Assembly (NCBI GenBank): GCA_963921825.1
Contig: OY997592.1
Span: 31,103,730 to 31,167,729 of the forward strand
Length of the DNA stretch: 64,000 bases
Direction of reading: 5' to 3'
DNA from: Erodium maritimum
Taxonomy: Eukaryota > Streptophyta > Magnoliopsida > Geraniales > Geraniaceae
Every line of letters starts with the position of its first letter. Within the stretch, counting starts at the first letter, position 1. This document shows, in pieces, positions 33,780 to 46,335 of this stretch. The position numbers were made by a program, and so were the translations under genes. Under the pieces are notes generated by a model that searched no databases, was not told the DNA's origin, and saw only the letters and a program-made list of their open reading frames with translations.

Positions 33780-34249
33780 TTGCTATCAATCCCCCCTAAT
33801 TTCAGAGAGGACACAACATCAGATAATTCTCTCTGACTCCCTACAAACTCAAGTTTTGGTAAAGGAGAAGGATATTCCTATAGGTCAATTTCATATCACT
33901 CAAGATTCGATTTCATCTCCTTTTGAAGACACTCTGGTTATCCATCAAGATTTGACGGTCCCTGTAATTATTCAGCAGCTAAAGCTTTTACTCTCTCTCC
34001 ACCATTATGGCAGATAAGAGAGGACCAACTCCACATTTATTGCTCAACTCTCATTCCCAAGTACGTTCTGCAAAGAAGGACACCATTAATTGTTCCTGAC
34101 CAAAACCTTGGCTCAACGTCCTCAAACTTACAATCACTACTTGTCTCTGGGCTGGACCTACTCAACAATGGCAATTCTATATCTCATTCTCTCACTCCAA
34201 AGACTACTCTAACCCCTCTGGGAGTCTGGGAATTAAGAGTTTATCCTTA

Positions 34250-35250
34250 ACGAACTATTGTCTCCTTGCAAAATGGTGGTGGATATTTGTAAATGAAGAT
34301 AATACTCTTTGAAAGCAAGCTATTTGTGCAAGATTTGGTTGGATATTCATCACTGAGATCTCTCTAATTTCAGTGAAATTAACAATTCAAGCTTTATGAA
34401 TCATATTATTGCTTTAAAAGAAGATCCCAGATTTTCAAAACTGTTTGGGAAAAAGGGTTTTCTCTTTACTCTTGACAATGGATACAAAATTCATTTTTGG
34501 GAAGATTTATGGTGGGGAGACTTGATTCCCAAGAATCTATCTCCTTGAATTTTTTTAAAAGTCAATTATAGCACACTTATGGGATGGGGAAGAGTGGGAT
34601 TTTGATTTGAGAAGAGACCCTAGAAGTTGGGAATGTCAAGAATGGAGGGTTTTATGTGCTATTCTCTCTCAAATTCATATTAGGGAAGAGGTTCAAGACT
34701 CTATCAGTTGGGTCGGGGACAATAAAGGCTTTTCTGTTAGAAATCTCTACTCCTTACTTGCATCTCAAGGTATTTCAAAGCAAAAATGGGCAGTGCATCT
34801 ATGGTCTCCTGGTGTGCCTCCAAAGATTGCAGCATTTTGTTGGCTGGCTTGCTTAGAAGTAATACCTTCAAATGCTTCTTAGAATTAAGAGGTATGACTT
34901 TCTCTTTCCAAGAGCTGATCTATCCCATCTACAATTGGGACTTAGAGGATGGAGCTCAAATCTTAATTCACTGCCAAAAAACCTAGGAAGTTTGGTCTCT
35001 AATTCTAAGTTGGTGGAATATAACCTGGGTGATGCCCCATTTTGTGAAATAGCTCTTCCTCTCATGGTTCTCTCTAGTAACATACAAGTACATGAAATTA
35101 TGGGGTAACATTATGAAAACCTCTCTTTGGTACATTTGACTGGCTAGAAACAATCAAATCTTTAATGGCCAAGTGGTTTCAGCTTCTCAATTATTTGCCA
35201 CAATTCAGAGTAAAGTTTTTTAGTGGAGAATGGGCCTCTTTCAAGCCAAG
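34250..35250 (+). pseudogene. C-terminal ORF2 (zf-RVT region) of LINE copy 2
   Basis: The frames read WDFDLRRDPRSWECQEWRVL, then NKGFSVRNLYSLL and HLWSPGVPPKIAAFCWLA, the usual zinc-binding reverse transcriptase-associated region at the end of plant LINE ORF2. Several stops are present. The matching region of LINE copy 3 is 50800-51150. Confidence 0.7.
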
Positions 35251-36548
35251 ATATCATTTCTCATTTCAAAATTGAATTGCAGATCCAAGAAGCTGCATCT
35301 GATAAAGGTTTCTTCAGGCTCAAGCAATTTCAGTATTTTGTATTTCAGGATTTCTTCATCCTCAAGACATCGAAGTTGTTCTTTCCTCCTTTATCTCTTG
35401 GTTCTGGCTTCAGTTTCTTGGGGGGTTGGGGGTGGGTCAGGAGAGTGTTGTGAGGTTGGTGAGGCTTTATTGGGTTATGATCTTTCGGAGGATTCTCTCC
35501 TCCTGTTTTGAGTGTGGCTCTTCTTTCTTTGAGCTCTCCCCCTTCTCCTTTTATCTTGTGTGGGTAGTTTTTCTAAGCCTGAGAGTTTTCTTTTTGGAGC
35601 TGTGTTTTGCTCCTTCTTCCTCTTTTTGGTTCTCTTCTGCAGGTTGTGTTTGCTCTACTATAGGATCATGGAGACTTTGTATTCTCCTCATTAGCTCCTC
35701 AGACTTCTGATCAAGGCTTTAAATCATCAATTCAGCTTCAGCCTTTCTTGTCATCCTTCTAATTCAGCTTGGGGTTCTCAGTGGTCCTTCCCATTTTTTT
35801 CAATTTGATCGATTTGCAGTTCATTAGCTTGGGGCCAGTCTCTTCATGTTAACCGGCTTGCTGAATCCTCCACCCGACTCTTTGCATCCTCAACTCTCAA
35901 CATTCTCAGATACTCTTCATCCACAACTCACATCATTCTATGATATTCTCGACCCCTACATTGTCAATGCTCAGTTATTGTGTGGAAGTCAGGAACTCAT
36001 AGACAGTATCAGAGGTTTCATGTCCCTTTCTCAGGAGATGCATCTCTAAAGCCTCCTTACCCATCACTCGCTTTATTTTTGTATTTAATGTCTATTGTCT
36101 TTGTTTTACTTCAAGATAGTATCTTTGTGCTTATCATTTTTTATTTTGTTCATCTTTTGTTGCTAGAAGTATGGTGTTTTTCCTATCTTTTTCAAACTGA
36201 AAAAGAGGATTTTATATATAAAAAAATGGCTGATTAAAAAAAAACCTCCAGAGAAAGGCCTGATTGAAGATGTGCAATAACAAACGTGGTTATTTAGTTC
36301 TCTCTCAGCTTGCTACAGTAGACACATGGTATTCCTATGAAGATCTTGTATTGCTACAGTCCTCACATGAAGATATGTTGAAGATCATCAGCAACCTCCT
36401 TGATTCTCAATCTTTCTCACAATGTAGTGTTCAGGATGGTATTACTCATGGCCATCAGACCACCGCAGAGGCTACCTCTCTGATTTCTTAGCTTCCTTTT
36501 TGTTTTCAATCTCACTCACCAAGACAAATTTGTTCCCCAGCCCTTGCA

Positions 36549-38976
36549 ATGCTAACTTTGGCAGAACTCAGTGGGGAATTAGCTGCTCCACAACCTCCTT
36601 TTGGCTCTGAAACTAGAGTCTCTACAAACAAAGAAGGAACTCAGTCCTCCTCCATAAGGCCACCACCAGGCTATGAAATCCCCTTTAACAAAAAGGTCCC
36701 CTCCTCCTCATTAGTACCATAACCGACAATTGAACCATCAAAGAAGCTCATCACAACAAGAAGGAGAAGGTCTCAGAGGGCACTATCTTCTTCCTCAGAC
36801 CGGACGCAGGAGTACTCGCCGGGAGGACATACTAAACTGATAGATGGCCAAAAGATGTTTTATGATAAGTATTTCAGGCTGGTTCTCTCTGATACAGACG
36901 CAACACCAAACTACTCTCAAACAGGAGGGAGCTTACAAGCACAAGCATGTGGAAAAGAGCAAGATAGACCCCTCTTTGATCATGACAAACTCTACTACAA
37001 AAGCAAATTGGATGGGTGATGGAAACATGCCTCTCTTCAGCATAACAATCGAAACAACAACATAGCTCAAGCATCAACAAGCTCCAAGCCACTTCTAAAA
37101 CCTCATCCTGTGAAAGTAAGAGCTCAGGCCCCATTTGAGTCAAAGGGACATCCTAAAATCAACACTCAGTCCTCCAACTTTGTTGCATATGTGCACAACA
37201 TTCCAACCAGAGCCAATGAAGATTGGCTATCAAACCTCTTTGCAGAAATTGGGGGAATCACCAAAGTTCATGTTGCAGCAAAGGCAAGTAAGCTAGGCAA
37301 GAGGTATGGTTTTTGCTATTTTCAATTACAGGACCAGCTTAAGGAGCCAATCTATCTTTTTAATGGATAGACAATCAATGGAAACAAGCTCTTTGTCACC
37401 AAGGCTTTAAGCAACAAACCAAACAATCAAAGCTACTCCACTCCTAAGACAACAACAAAAGAAGATGATTACTCAATTCAACAATTTAGAAGCCAAGGTT
37501 CAGTGGTAGTTGTCCAATAAAACTTCTTGCAAAATTCCCATCTTGCAATTGCTCATAAGAACTATAATGCTCAGTCTATCATGAGGGATATAACAATGGA
37601 AGGTGTTTGTGAAGTTCTGGTTAAAGATTTGGGGAACCAAACTCTGCTAGTGCATTGTTCTAATCCTGAATTGGCTAAGGAACTTATGAAAGATGATGGA
37701 GTCTGGCTTCATAATTGGCTCTCTTTCATTCCTGGAAAATAAGCTCTTTGTAAGCATGGAGGTCAGTTCTTATGGTTCAAAATTATTGGGGTGCCCTATC
37801 ATGGCTGGTGTGAGGAAACCTTTGTAGCTGCAGTCTCTCATTTTGGCAATCATGTATACACTCATCCTGTTACTAAAGCTGGACTGTAGATCAATGAGGC
37901 TTATGTTTTAGTTCATACCACAAGCTTTTCACAAATTGCAACTGAGACTGAGGTTTTTCTAGGCTCACAGAGTTATTCCATCTAGGTTCAGTCCATAAAT
38001 GCTTTTGATATTCCCATTATTAATACAAAACTTGGGGATAGTCAAGACAAGATTAGCTCGGATTCTTACTCACTGCAAGAGGACTTTCCTTCATCTCAGT
38101 TGGGAGATACATGCTTACCAACATCTGAAGACAAAAACTCACTTACTCAGAACAAACATTCCCTCTCAACTGAAGATGTTCCCTCCCAACATGATGAATT
38201 TATTACAAAAGATTCTGATGTTGAGAATGAGAAAGAAGTTATTGCCGCACTTGTAGTCAATTCAGGAGTTACTCCTCTATCTACAAACATTCTATCACCT
38301 ACTTCAGATACATTATCTTTTCTCCGAAAAATGGTGGTCAAAGACACCTTGGATATTTCAGACTCCATTGAAGAAGAAGAGCTTGGGGTCTCTGCAACTC
38401 AAGTGCTAACTAATAAGTCACACTCCTTGGCTCTACAGTCCTTGTCAGCATGTAATCCCCATACCTTAACTGAAACACTCCCATTACAACTAGCTCAGTT
38501 GCCTCTCAACTCTGCAAGTACGATGACACATAAAGATTTATTGCTTGATGAGGCTCAAAATATCCATTCCCCAAATTCAGGTGAGAGAAAAACCTTGGAC
38601 AAGCCCTCATTAAATGCACCTACTACAAAAGAAGGACATTCAGGCCAACTATCACACTCAACACAGACACAAGGACTAGAGGGACTCGAAAGTGACAATT
38701 ATACCCTTCGAATTGCCTCACAGCTAATGCCAGAATCTACAGAAGCATTGGAAGCTGAATTTTCAAATTTCCCCCCTCTCTCCAAAAAGAAAGGGAAAAC
38801 TAAAAAAGCTCTACCCTCAAGCTCTCCACACATCTATGCTACAAGGTCCAAGCTAAGAGATGGATTGATTAACAAAAGCTTCATTACCAAAAGACAACTA
38901 AATGAAGCTAAAAAGGCCTGGAGTTTTGGTAAGGTGATTGGTTTATCTGCCACCTGCAGTGAAGATATAATATTAC
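36549..38976 (+). pseudogene. ORF1 of LINE copy 3, main part
   Basis: From MLTLAELSGELAAPQPPFGS the frame passes a basic and serine-rich region, the motif HTKLIDGQKMFYDKYF (about 36830-36880), an RRM, a second domain (37527-37980, of the DUF4283 kind found in plant LINE ORF1: VCEVLVKDLGNQTLLVHC), and a long acidic and serine-rich tail (38100-38976). In-frame stops occur at about 36720, 37017, 37368, 37740 and 37887. It continues after the copia insertion at 47857-47953. Confidence 0.72.
37176..37410 (+). pseudogene. RRM domain of LINE copy 3 ORF1
   Basis: RNP2-like FVAYVHNIP is followed 40 residues later by RNP1-like KRYGFCYFQ and a closing strand (NKLFVTKALSNK). One in-frame TAG at 37368 interrupts it. 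The layout is clearer here than in LINE copy 1. Confidence 0.75.
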
Positions 38977-40667
38977 TGTTAGTCTCGGTGCCCGTAGTCC
39001 GATCGTAAATGTCCAATTGTAATTATCATCATTGGCAATATAAATAAAGCGGTTTTTATATTACTTAAGTGTTGGAGTAATATGTCGTGTGTGTTTCCGA
39101 TCTATGCCCACCATGCGAATAGAACCATAGATCAGGATGGATCACACTCGATGAGGTCCCTAGTCAATAGTCTTCGCTGGAAGCGACTAGTATGAGATAT
39201 GACTCTTGATGGCTTACGTTCTATTAGCCATAGGAAAGGGTTCCGGACTCTGATCATAAACATCATGTGGGACATGATGTTGGACGACCCGACCTGAATA
39301 TGTTCCATAGATTAAGTCATGAACATGTTCAGAGTCGTAGCTTGTTAGGTATCCTTAGACCGAGGAGTCTATATGATTGCTATGCAGTAAACAACCAAGT
39401 TTGACCTGAAAGCCCAACGTTGCACCGTGACTGGGCTTCCATAACGGCCATGATTGGCTTGGGGAATGACTGCATGAGTGACATGATAGACGGCTAAGGG
39501 ATTTATCCCTCATACTACGGTATGGGAAAGATATCTGGTTCACGACGCTTGATCGAGAGTGACTGACAAGAAAGCATGGCCATGCACATGATACTGGGTA
39601 TCATAAGGTCAGTCATCTCACATATCAAGGAACATGGATTGAGGATAATAAGGATGACGGCTCTATGCCTTATCTCAATCAGGATATCGGTGATAAAGGG
39701 ATAATGACAAGGACGGCTGAAAGGTCATAATCGACAGGGCGCGATTCGTTATGCAGGGTCAGGCAATACTGAGTCTCGTCAGTCGCCACTTTTGTAAGAT
39801 CAAGTAAAATGGGATTTTACGTTGATCTTACCGACATGCATAGACCTAAGGGTCACACCGACAGTTTGATACTCGTTAAGAACATGACGAACCTAAGTTG
39901 GAGGGAATTGTGGCGGGGATCGCCATAGTGGACCGGCTAACATATTGGGCTCGGCATGGGCTCTCTTGGAGAGGCCCATGGCCGGCCCATATAGGCTAGG
40001 CCCAACAAGGACTTAAGTCATTAGATGACTATTAGTCTTGTTGACTAAAATTGGGTGGGACCCAATTTCCACAAAACTAATAAACTAGCTAGTTTATTAG
40101 CTCCACCTAGCATCTTGGCATGGACACTTGTCTTAAGTTAAGAGTTAAGTGATTCCACTTAACTAAGCATGCAAGAGGGGTTGGAGAACATAACATGCAA
40201 GTGTAGAGAATTAGAGAGAGAGTCTTCTTCTTCTTCTTCTTCTTCTTCTTCTTCTTCTTCTTCTTCTTCTTCTTCTTCTTCTTCTTCTTCTTCTTCTTCT
40301 TCTTCTTCTTCTTCTTCTTCTTCTTCTTCTTCTTCTTCTTCTTCTTCTTCTTCTTCTTCTTCTTCTACCCTTGGCCGAAACCCCCTCCAAGCTTCAAGAT
40401 TGTTTTTCATGTTCTTGAGTCATCAAACTCAAGAACTACGTTGGCTTTGATTCCATCTCGGATACGTAGGTGTCCAAGGGACTCAAGCCTAAGCATAGTT
40501 GGTGTTATTCTTCCATCTTCACCACCAAAACTACAAGGTGATGTTCTTGTAACCTTGCTGAATTTTCAGCTTTGTTCTTCATATTTGGTAGAGTTTATTT
40601 TGCTTGATTCGTGGTTAATTTCCGCTGCAAATTCTTGTTTTCTTGTCCACGACATCAAGTTCCAACA
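38977..40667 (+). repeat. 5' LTR of copia element 1
   Basis: 1691 bp, TG to CA. It differs from the 3' LTR mainly by a longer TTC microsatellite (48 against 10 units) and by a 55-bp stretch (about 39292-39346) that the 3' LTR lacks. Outside these only scattered base changes are seen. Confidence 0.95.
40223..40366 (+). repeat. (TTC)48 microsatellite
   Basis: 144 bp of uninterrupted TCT/TTC repeats inside the 5' LTR. The polyserine and polyglutamate ORFs read through it are artefacts. Confidence 0.97.
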
Positions 40668-40668
40668 G

Positions 40669-40680
40669 TGGTATCAGAGC
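40669..40680 (+). other. Primer binding site (initiator tRNA-Met), copia element 1
   Basis: The motif tggtatcagagc starts one base after the 5' LTR and is complementary to the 3' end of initiator tRNA-Met. Confidence 0.95.
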
Positions 40681-42299
40681 ATGGCTACCAACGGGAAAAA
40701 CAAGAGCTGAAATTTTCAGTTTTGGTGCTGGAAATTTTGAAGTGCTTGCTGGTTTTTTATTTAAAGTGCTTAAATATGCACGTTAGCTTCTTAATTTCAT
40801 GTTTTTGCATATATGGATGTATGCTTGATTGATAACAAGATTTAATTTCTTGCATGTGGATATTATGCATGAAATTGGTGATTTTCGAAATAAAATCAAA
40901 TCTGATTTTTTTGGACAAAGTTTAATTTTCGGGGTCACGAGATCGGGACTCTCGGGGAGCCGATCCCGTGACCGGATGGGGCTCCGTTGGACGGATCTAG
41001 GCCGAGTCGTGACTATTGGATAGTCGGAACGCCGGGGCTAAACCATTTGGGGAATTGTGACGAGTTTGGAACCGTCATAATGAACCACAAAATTAAACGT
41101 TCGGAAAATTCATTTTTGAAACCGGTTTCGATAAACCGTGTAATAATTTTCGAAACTTGGAAGCTAACTAAAATCAGTCATATCTCGGTGTTTGATAACA
41201 CGCTGTATGCTGTGATGATTATGCATGGTGCACGGTTTTAAGCCCCGGGTAGTTTTATCGCTTTTCTCGGACTGCGTGCCGATAGTGTTAGCGTGTAACT
41301 ATTCTTTTAAAGGTGTGATCGTCGTACCACTTGTTTGTAATAATTATTATTTCCCGACCTGCGAGTCGTGTATTTTATTGTAACCGTTTTGCCGGCTCGG
41401 AGACCAAGGAGCTCAAGAGGCGAGTGGGAGACCGCAGGAAACGGATTGGAGCAGATGGACATCAAGGGGCGAGTGGGAGGCCCACGTTGCCGGCTTGAAG
41501 TCAAGATTGCTCAAGACCGGGTTGGGAATAATTTAGGGGGCTTTGACGTGCACGCCTTTATGCTTGATGCTTGGTTTAAATTATGCATGATTGTATGGTT
41601 AGAATGCATGCTTAGATTTAAACTTTCAAGCAAATCACCTCACATGCAAAGATAAAATTGGTTTTAATCGTTTGCTTGTGAACCCTTGAACCGTCTTTAC
41701 ATTGGATGTAGTAGACGAGTTCGAAGGAACAATTACATTGGATGTAATTGGAGACGTCATTACATTTGGAATGTAGTTGACGTTCTCGTCGCATCAATGA
41801 TGTGCCAATCGTTCAAACACGACAAGACAAGTAAAAATGGGTCATGTCAGATACCTCCCAGTTTGTCAACAACTTCCTACTTCCTCGACCTATGGGTGTC
41901 GTGCGCCTTAGCGGAGCATCCATAGGAAGGCGTTGTAGTAAGTTTGGTCAGCATATGTGGGTGTCATGCGCCTTAGCGGAGCACCTACATAGTGACATGC
42001 CATCGTTGAAAACTGGTGGACCCGACTACGATTCTTAGCCAGAGGTTGAGCTAGGGTATCAGATAGGGTAAACCGTGTACTCAAGTACATACCCTAGGCA
42101 AGAGTCACATTGGATGTGATCGGATGGAGTCCGGCCTACATAGCTCGGTTGAGTGGTGAGCCTCAGTTCAGCTCAATCGAGTGAATCAAGGTTCTTGGTT
42201 CAAGATTCGATAGGTTTAGAATCGCCTGTCGGTGTTTGAACTCGATCTTCTTAATTTATTCAGTTTACTGATTAAATTCACTTTGTCGTGTAGATCAAA
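40681..42299 (+). other. Untranslated leader of copia element 1
   Basis: About 1.6 kb between primer site and gag with no long ORF. Near 41695-41775 three spaced words (tacattggatgtag, tacattggatgtaattgg, tacatttggaatgtag) repeat, and near 41890-41990 a gggtgtc(g/a)tgcgccttagcgg unit occurs twice. Such repeats in a long leader may help RNA packaging, but that is a guess. Confidence 0.6.
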
Positions 42300-43202
42300 A
42301 TGGCTAACACATCAACGAACACTGGTAGTTTGTCACTTAAACCCATTCTTGACAGGGTCAAGCTTAATGGGACAAACTACCTGGACTGGGACAGAAACTT
42401 GAGGATAGTCCTCAAATTCGAACGCAAGGAATATGTCCTTGATCAGGTTTTCCCTGAGGAGCCAGCTAATAACGCTACAAGGGTCGTCAAGGATGCATAC
42501 CAAAAGCACCTGAGCGATGCCATAGATGTAGCATGTATCATGCTGGGCTGCATGGAGCCTAATCTCCAGGAGCAGTTCATGGAGTACTCTGAGGATCCCT
42601 ATACTTTGATGGGGGTCATCCGAGATATGTTCAAGGAGAGGGCACGTATCGAAAGATACAATGTCCTCAACGAACTTCTCTCGTGCAAAATGTCAGCAGG
42701 GAGCTCCGTGGGTCCTCATGTCCTGAAAATGAAGGGGCATCTCGATCATCTTAATAGACTGGGTCTTAAGATTGAAAACGAGATGGCAGCAGATGTAGTT
42801 CTGTGTTCCCTTCCTCGTGCATATGGTGGGTTCGTCATGAACTATCACGTGCACGATATGGACAAGACCATCTCAGAGTTGCACAACATGCTGGTGACTG
42901 TTGAAAAGAACGTAAGGGATCAGGGATCCAAGGACGTTCTGATGGTCAGACAGGGAAACAGTTTCAAGAGGGAAACTGTGAAAAGCAAGGGGAAGGCCCA
43001 TATGCACTTGGCAGGAAAGATGAGAATTCCGAAGCGTCCTAACCCTCCTAGGACCGGGGAGTCCTCAAGGAAAGGGAAGGAGATCGAGAATGTCTGCTTC
43101 TACTGTCATCAGCCTAGTCATTGGAAGAAAGATTGCAGAAAGTTTCTGGATGATCTGAAAAGGGCAGTGGGACTGCGCCTTCGTCAGGTATTTACTTTAT
43201 AG
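42300..43202 (+). CDS. Copia element 1 gag
   Basis: The 300-residue frame is a copia capsid protein that packages element RNA in cytoplasmic particles. The N-terminal region has the KLNGTNYLDWDRNLRIVLK signature of plant copia gag, followed by the UBN2 region. A CCHC zinc knuckle near residue 265 (CFYCHQPSHWKKDC) keeps all four ligands. The frame ends at TAG 43200-43202, while protease starts in another frame a few bases earlier; most plant copia elements use one continuous frame, so this is probably a frameshift mutation near 43175-43190. Confidence 0.88.
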   Translation: MANTSTNTGSLSLKPILDRVKLNGTNYLDWDRNLRIVLKFERKEYVLDQVFPEEPANNATRVVKDAYQKHLSDAIDVACIMLGCMEPNLQEQFMEYSEDPYTLMGVIRDMFKERARIERYNVLNELLSCKMSAGSSVGPHVLKMKGHLDHLNRLGLKIENEMAADVVLCSLPRAYGGFVMNYHVHDMDKTISELHNMLVTVEKNVRDQGSKDVLMVRQGNSFKRETVKSKGKAHMHLAGKMRIPKRPNPPRTGESSRKGKEIENVCFYCHQPSHWKKDCRKFLDDLKRAVGLRLRQVFTL

Positions 43203-45829
43203 AGCTTAATCTCGCTACTTCCAAAGATTCATGGGTATTGGATACCGGTGCAGAATCTCACATTTGCACTAATGTGCAGTGGCTGGAAGGTAGCAGGAGA
43301 TTGAAGAAGGACGAGGTGGACCTCAGAGTGGGCAACAAGACCAAAGTTGTGGCGACTGCTGTAGGATCCATTAGTCTTCTTTTGCCAAGTGGGATAGTTT
43401 TTGTTTTAAAAGATGTATATTATGTACCTACCTTCAGTAGGAATCTTGTATCTATTTCTTTGTTGGACAAGGAAGGATACAATTTTGATGTTGGAAATGG
43501 AATTTTCAATATTTTACGTAATGATATATTCTATCCTAGTGCCAAAATGGTTGGAGGATTGTACATATTGGATACGGATAACAATGCCTCATGCTCTATA
43601 TTTAATGTAAATACCAAGAGGTCTAAGACCGAGGAATTAGACCAGACTCTGTTATGGCACTGTCGTTTGGGCCACATTAACGAGAAACGCGTATCAGCAC
43701 TTCATAAATGCGGACTTCTTAGTCCATTCGAATTCCATTCGATTGATAGATGCGAATCGTGTTTGATGGGAAAACTGACTAGAGCGCCCTTCATCGGTCG
43801 CGGTGAAAGGGCGAGTGACTTATTGGGGCTAATACACTCGGATGTGTGTGGACCAATGAGTGCACTTGCCAGGAGTGGTTTTAGCTACTTCATCACTTTT
43901 ACTGACGATTCCAGTAGATTTGGTTATGTCTATTTGATGAGACATAGGTCTGAGGCCTTTGATAAGTTCAAAGAGTACAAGACTGAAGTAGAAAACCAGC
44001 TCGGGAAAAGTATTAAGGCTCTTCGATCGGATCGAGGAGGAGAATACTTAACTACAGAGTTTTTAGATCATCTAACAGAAAGTGGGATCCTATCGGAATG
44101 GACTCCTCCTGGAACACCACAGTTGAATGGTGTGTCCAAACGGAGGAATCAGACCCTATTGGATATGGTCCGGTCCATGATCAGTGGGACTGATCTCCCA
44201 ATCTCTTTCTGGGGTTTTGCTCTGGAGACGGCCGCAGTCATTTTGAATCGGGCTCCTACAAAGGCTGTGGAAGGGACACCATTTGAGAAATGGCACGGGA
44301 GGAAGCCTGTTTTGTCCTTCTTTAGGATCTGGGGTTGCGAGGCTTATGTGAAGCGATTAGTTCACAGTAAGCTCGAACCAAGATCTGATAAATGCACCTT
44401 TGTGGGGTATCCCAAAGAAACAAGGGGATATTACTTCTACAAACCCAGCGAGAACAAGGTGTTCGTCGCTCGGGGTGGGGTCTTTATGGAAAGGGAGTTT
44501 ATTTCCAAAGACGTCAGTGGGAGGGCCGTACATCTCGAAGAGATTCAGGATGGTATGGGTGCCTCAGAGCCACTGGACAACCCAGTGGAGGAGCCAGAAG
44601 TGGTCGTAGAGCAAAGACCGGTTTTTGCAATGATTCCTGAGGGTCCAAGGCGATCTGAAAGGGTTAGTCGTCCACCTTCGAGATATGGTTTCTTTGTGTC
44701 TGGGGGTGACGGTGAACTTATGGTGGATCACGATGATCCAACCACATTTCAGGAAGCCATGGACGGGCCCAACTCCGAGTTATGGCTAGGAGCCATGAGG
44801 GAAGAAATGCAATCCATGTCGGATAACCAAGTCTGGGAAATGGTTGATCCCATCGATGGTGTGAGGACCATTGGATGCAAATGGATCTTCAAGGTGAAGA
44901 TGGACATGGATGGCAACCCTCAGACCTATAAAGCTCGACTGGTGGCGAAAGGTTATAGGCAAGTCCAAGGGATTGACTATGAGGAAACCTTCTCCCCAGT
45001 GGCTATGGTCAAATCTATCCGTATTCTTCTTGCCATAGCTGCGTATCATGATTACGAGATATGGAAAATGGATGTCAAAACCGCTTTCTTAAACGGAAGT
45101 TTATCGGAGGACGTTTATATGTCTCAACCCGAAGGTTTTGCCGATCCTAATAATAAAGGAAAGATTTGTAAGTTGTTGAAATCCATCTATGGATTGAAAC
45201 AAGCTTCTCGGAGTTGGAATCTTCGTTTTGATGAAACTGTAATTGGATTCGGTTTTGTCAAGAACGAAGATGAGCCTTGCGTTTACAAGAAGGCAAAGGG
45301 GAGTATGATTACCTTTCTGGTGCTGTATGTCGATGACATACTACTTATCGGAAACGACGTCGCCACTTTAAATGAGACAAAAGCTTGGTTAGGGACGTGT
45401 TTCGCGATGAAGGACTTAGGCGAGGCTGCTTATATATTAGGGATTATGATATATAGAGATCGCACCCAGAGGATCTTGGGACTAAGTCAGAGCACCTATG
45501 TGAACAAAGTATTGAGTAGGTTCTCAATGCTAGATTCCAAGAAAGGACTCCTGCCCGCACGTCATGGCATCCACCTCAGCAAGACTCAGTGTCCTAAGAC
45601 ACCTGATGAGCTGAAAAGGATGAGTCGGATTCCTTATGCATCAGCGATAGGATCGATCATGTATGCCATGATATGCACGAGACCGGATGTCTCGTTTGCC
45701 TTGAGCTGTACCAGCAGACATCAGTCCAACCCTGGCGAGGAACACTGGATAGCAGTCAAAGCGATTCTCAAATATTTGAGAAGGACTAAGGATGCATTCT
45801 TGGTGTACGGGGATACAGATGAGTCTTAA
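43190..45829 (+). pseudogene. Copia element 1 pol: protease, integrase, reverse transcriptase
   Basis: The frame contains protease (WVLDTGAESHIC, about 43232), the integrase zinc domain (WHCRLGHIN ... CESC, about 43655-43765), an integrase core with HSDVCGP and RSDRGGEY, and reverse transcriptase with KWIFKVK, KMDVKTAFLNG and the catalytic YVDD (about 45328). In the integrase core the third acidic residue is Lys (GVSKRRN, about 44135), which should block strand transfer. The frame is closed by TAA at 45827-45829 before RNase H. Together with the shift from gag this makes the copy defective. Confidence 0.9.
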
Positions 45830-46321
45830 CTAGTCGTCAAAGGGTATGTTGACTCTAGTTTCCAATCAGATCCAGATGACTTTAGAAGTCAGTCGGGATA
45901 TGTGTTCACGCTGAATGGCGGAGCTTTCAGCTGGAAGAGCGTGAAGCAAGATACCGTCGATGACTCCACGATAGAGGCCGAATACATAGCGGCTGCAGAA
46001 GCGGCCAAGGAGGCTGTATGGATTAGGAAGTTCATGGCAGGGTTGAGTATAATTAAAAACCCATCCAGCCCGGTGAACCTATTTTGCGACAACACTGGGG
46101 CCATTGCTCAAGCCAAGGAGCCAAGATCACATAACAAATCCAAACATGTATTGCGGCGATATCACCTAATCAGAGAGATTCTGAACAGAGGTGATGTGAA
46201 GATCACGTATATTGCAACAGATGATAACATAGCCGACCCGTTGACCAAAGCGCTCTCGTTACCCAAGCACGAAAGGCATGTAAGGTCAATGGGATTAGAT
46301 TGGAATTTAGATTGGAGCTAG
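45830..46321 (+). pseudogene. Copia element 1 RNase H
   Basis: It continues in the same frame after the stop at 45827: KGYVDSSFQSDPDDFRSQSG, then STIEAEYIAAAEAAKEAVW, FCDNTGAIAQAK, and an end at GLDWNLDWS. The catalytic Asp, Glu and Asp (YVDSS, EAEY, CDN) are all present. An internal ATG exists at 45902, but translation would more likely need readthrough. Confidence 0.88.
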
Positions 46322-46335
46322 GGCAAGTGGGAGAT
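46322..46335 (+). other. Polypurine tract, copia element 1
   Basis: ggcaagtgggagat directly before the 3' LTR is the plus-strand primer. The same motif is seen, inverted, in copia element 2 at 63380. Confidence 0.9.

Larger units (their letters stand above)
32216..36244 (+). mobile_element. LINE copy 2, internally deleted, with poly(A)
   Basis: It contains an ORF1 region (from 32416), then sequence from the C-terminal end of ORF2 (34250-35250), a 3' UTR of about 1 kb, and a terminal A run at 36236-36244. The endonuclease and most reverse transcriptase domains are missing, so there is a large internal deletion near 34230. It abuts LINE copy 3 directly. Confidence 0.7.

Noticed and set aside
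40159..40450. ORFs coding for long polyserine (plus) or polyglutamate (minus)
   Set aside because: They are translations of the (TTC)48 microsatellite in a copia LTR. The 3' LTR has only 10 units and no comparable ORF.
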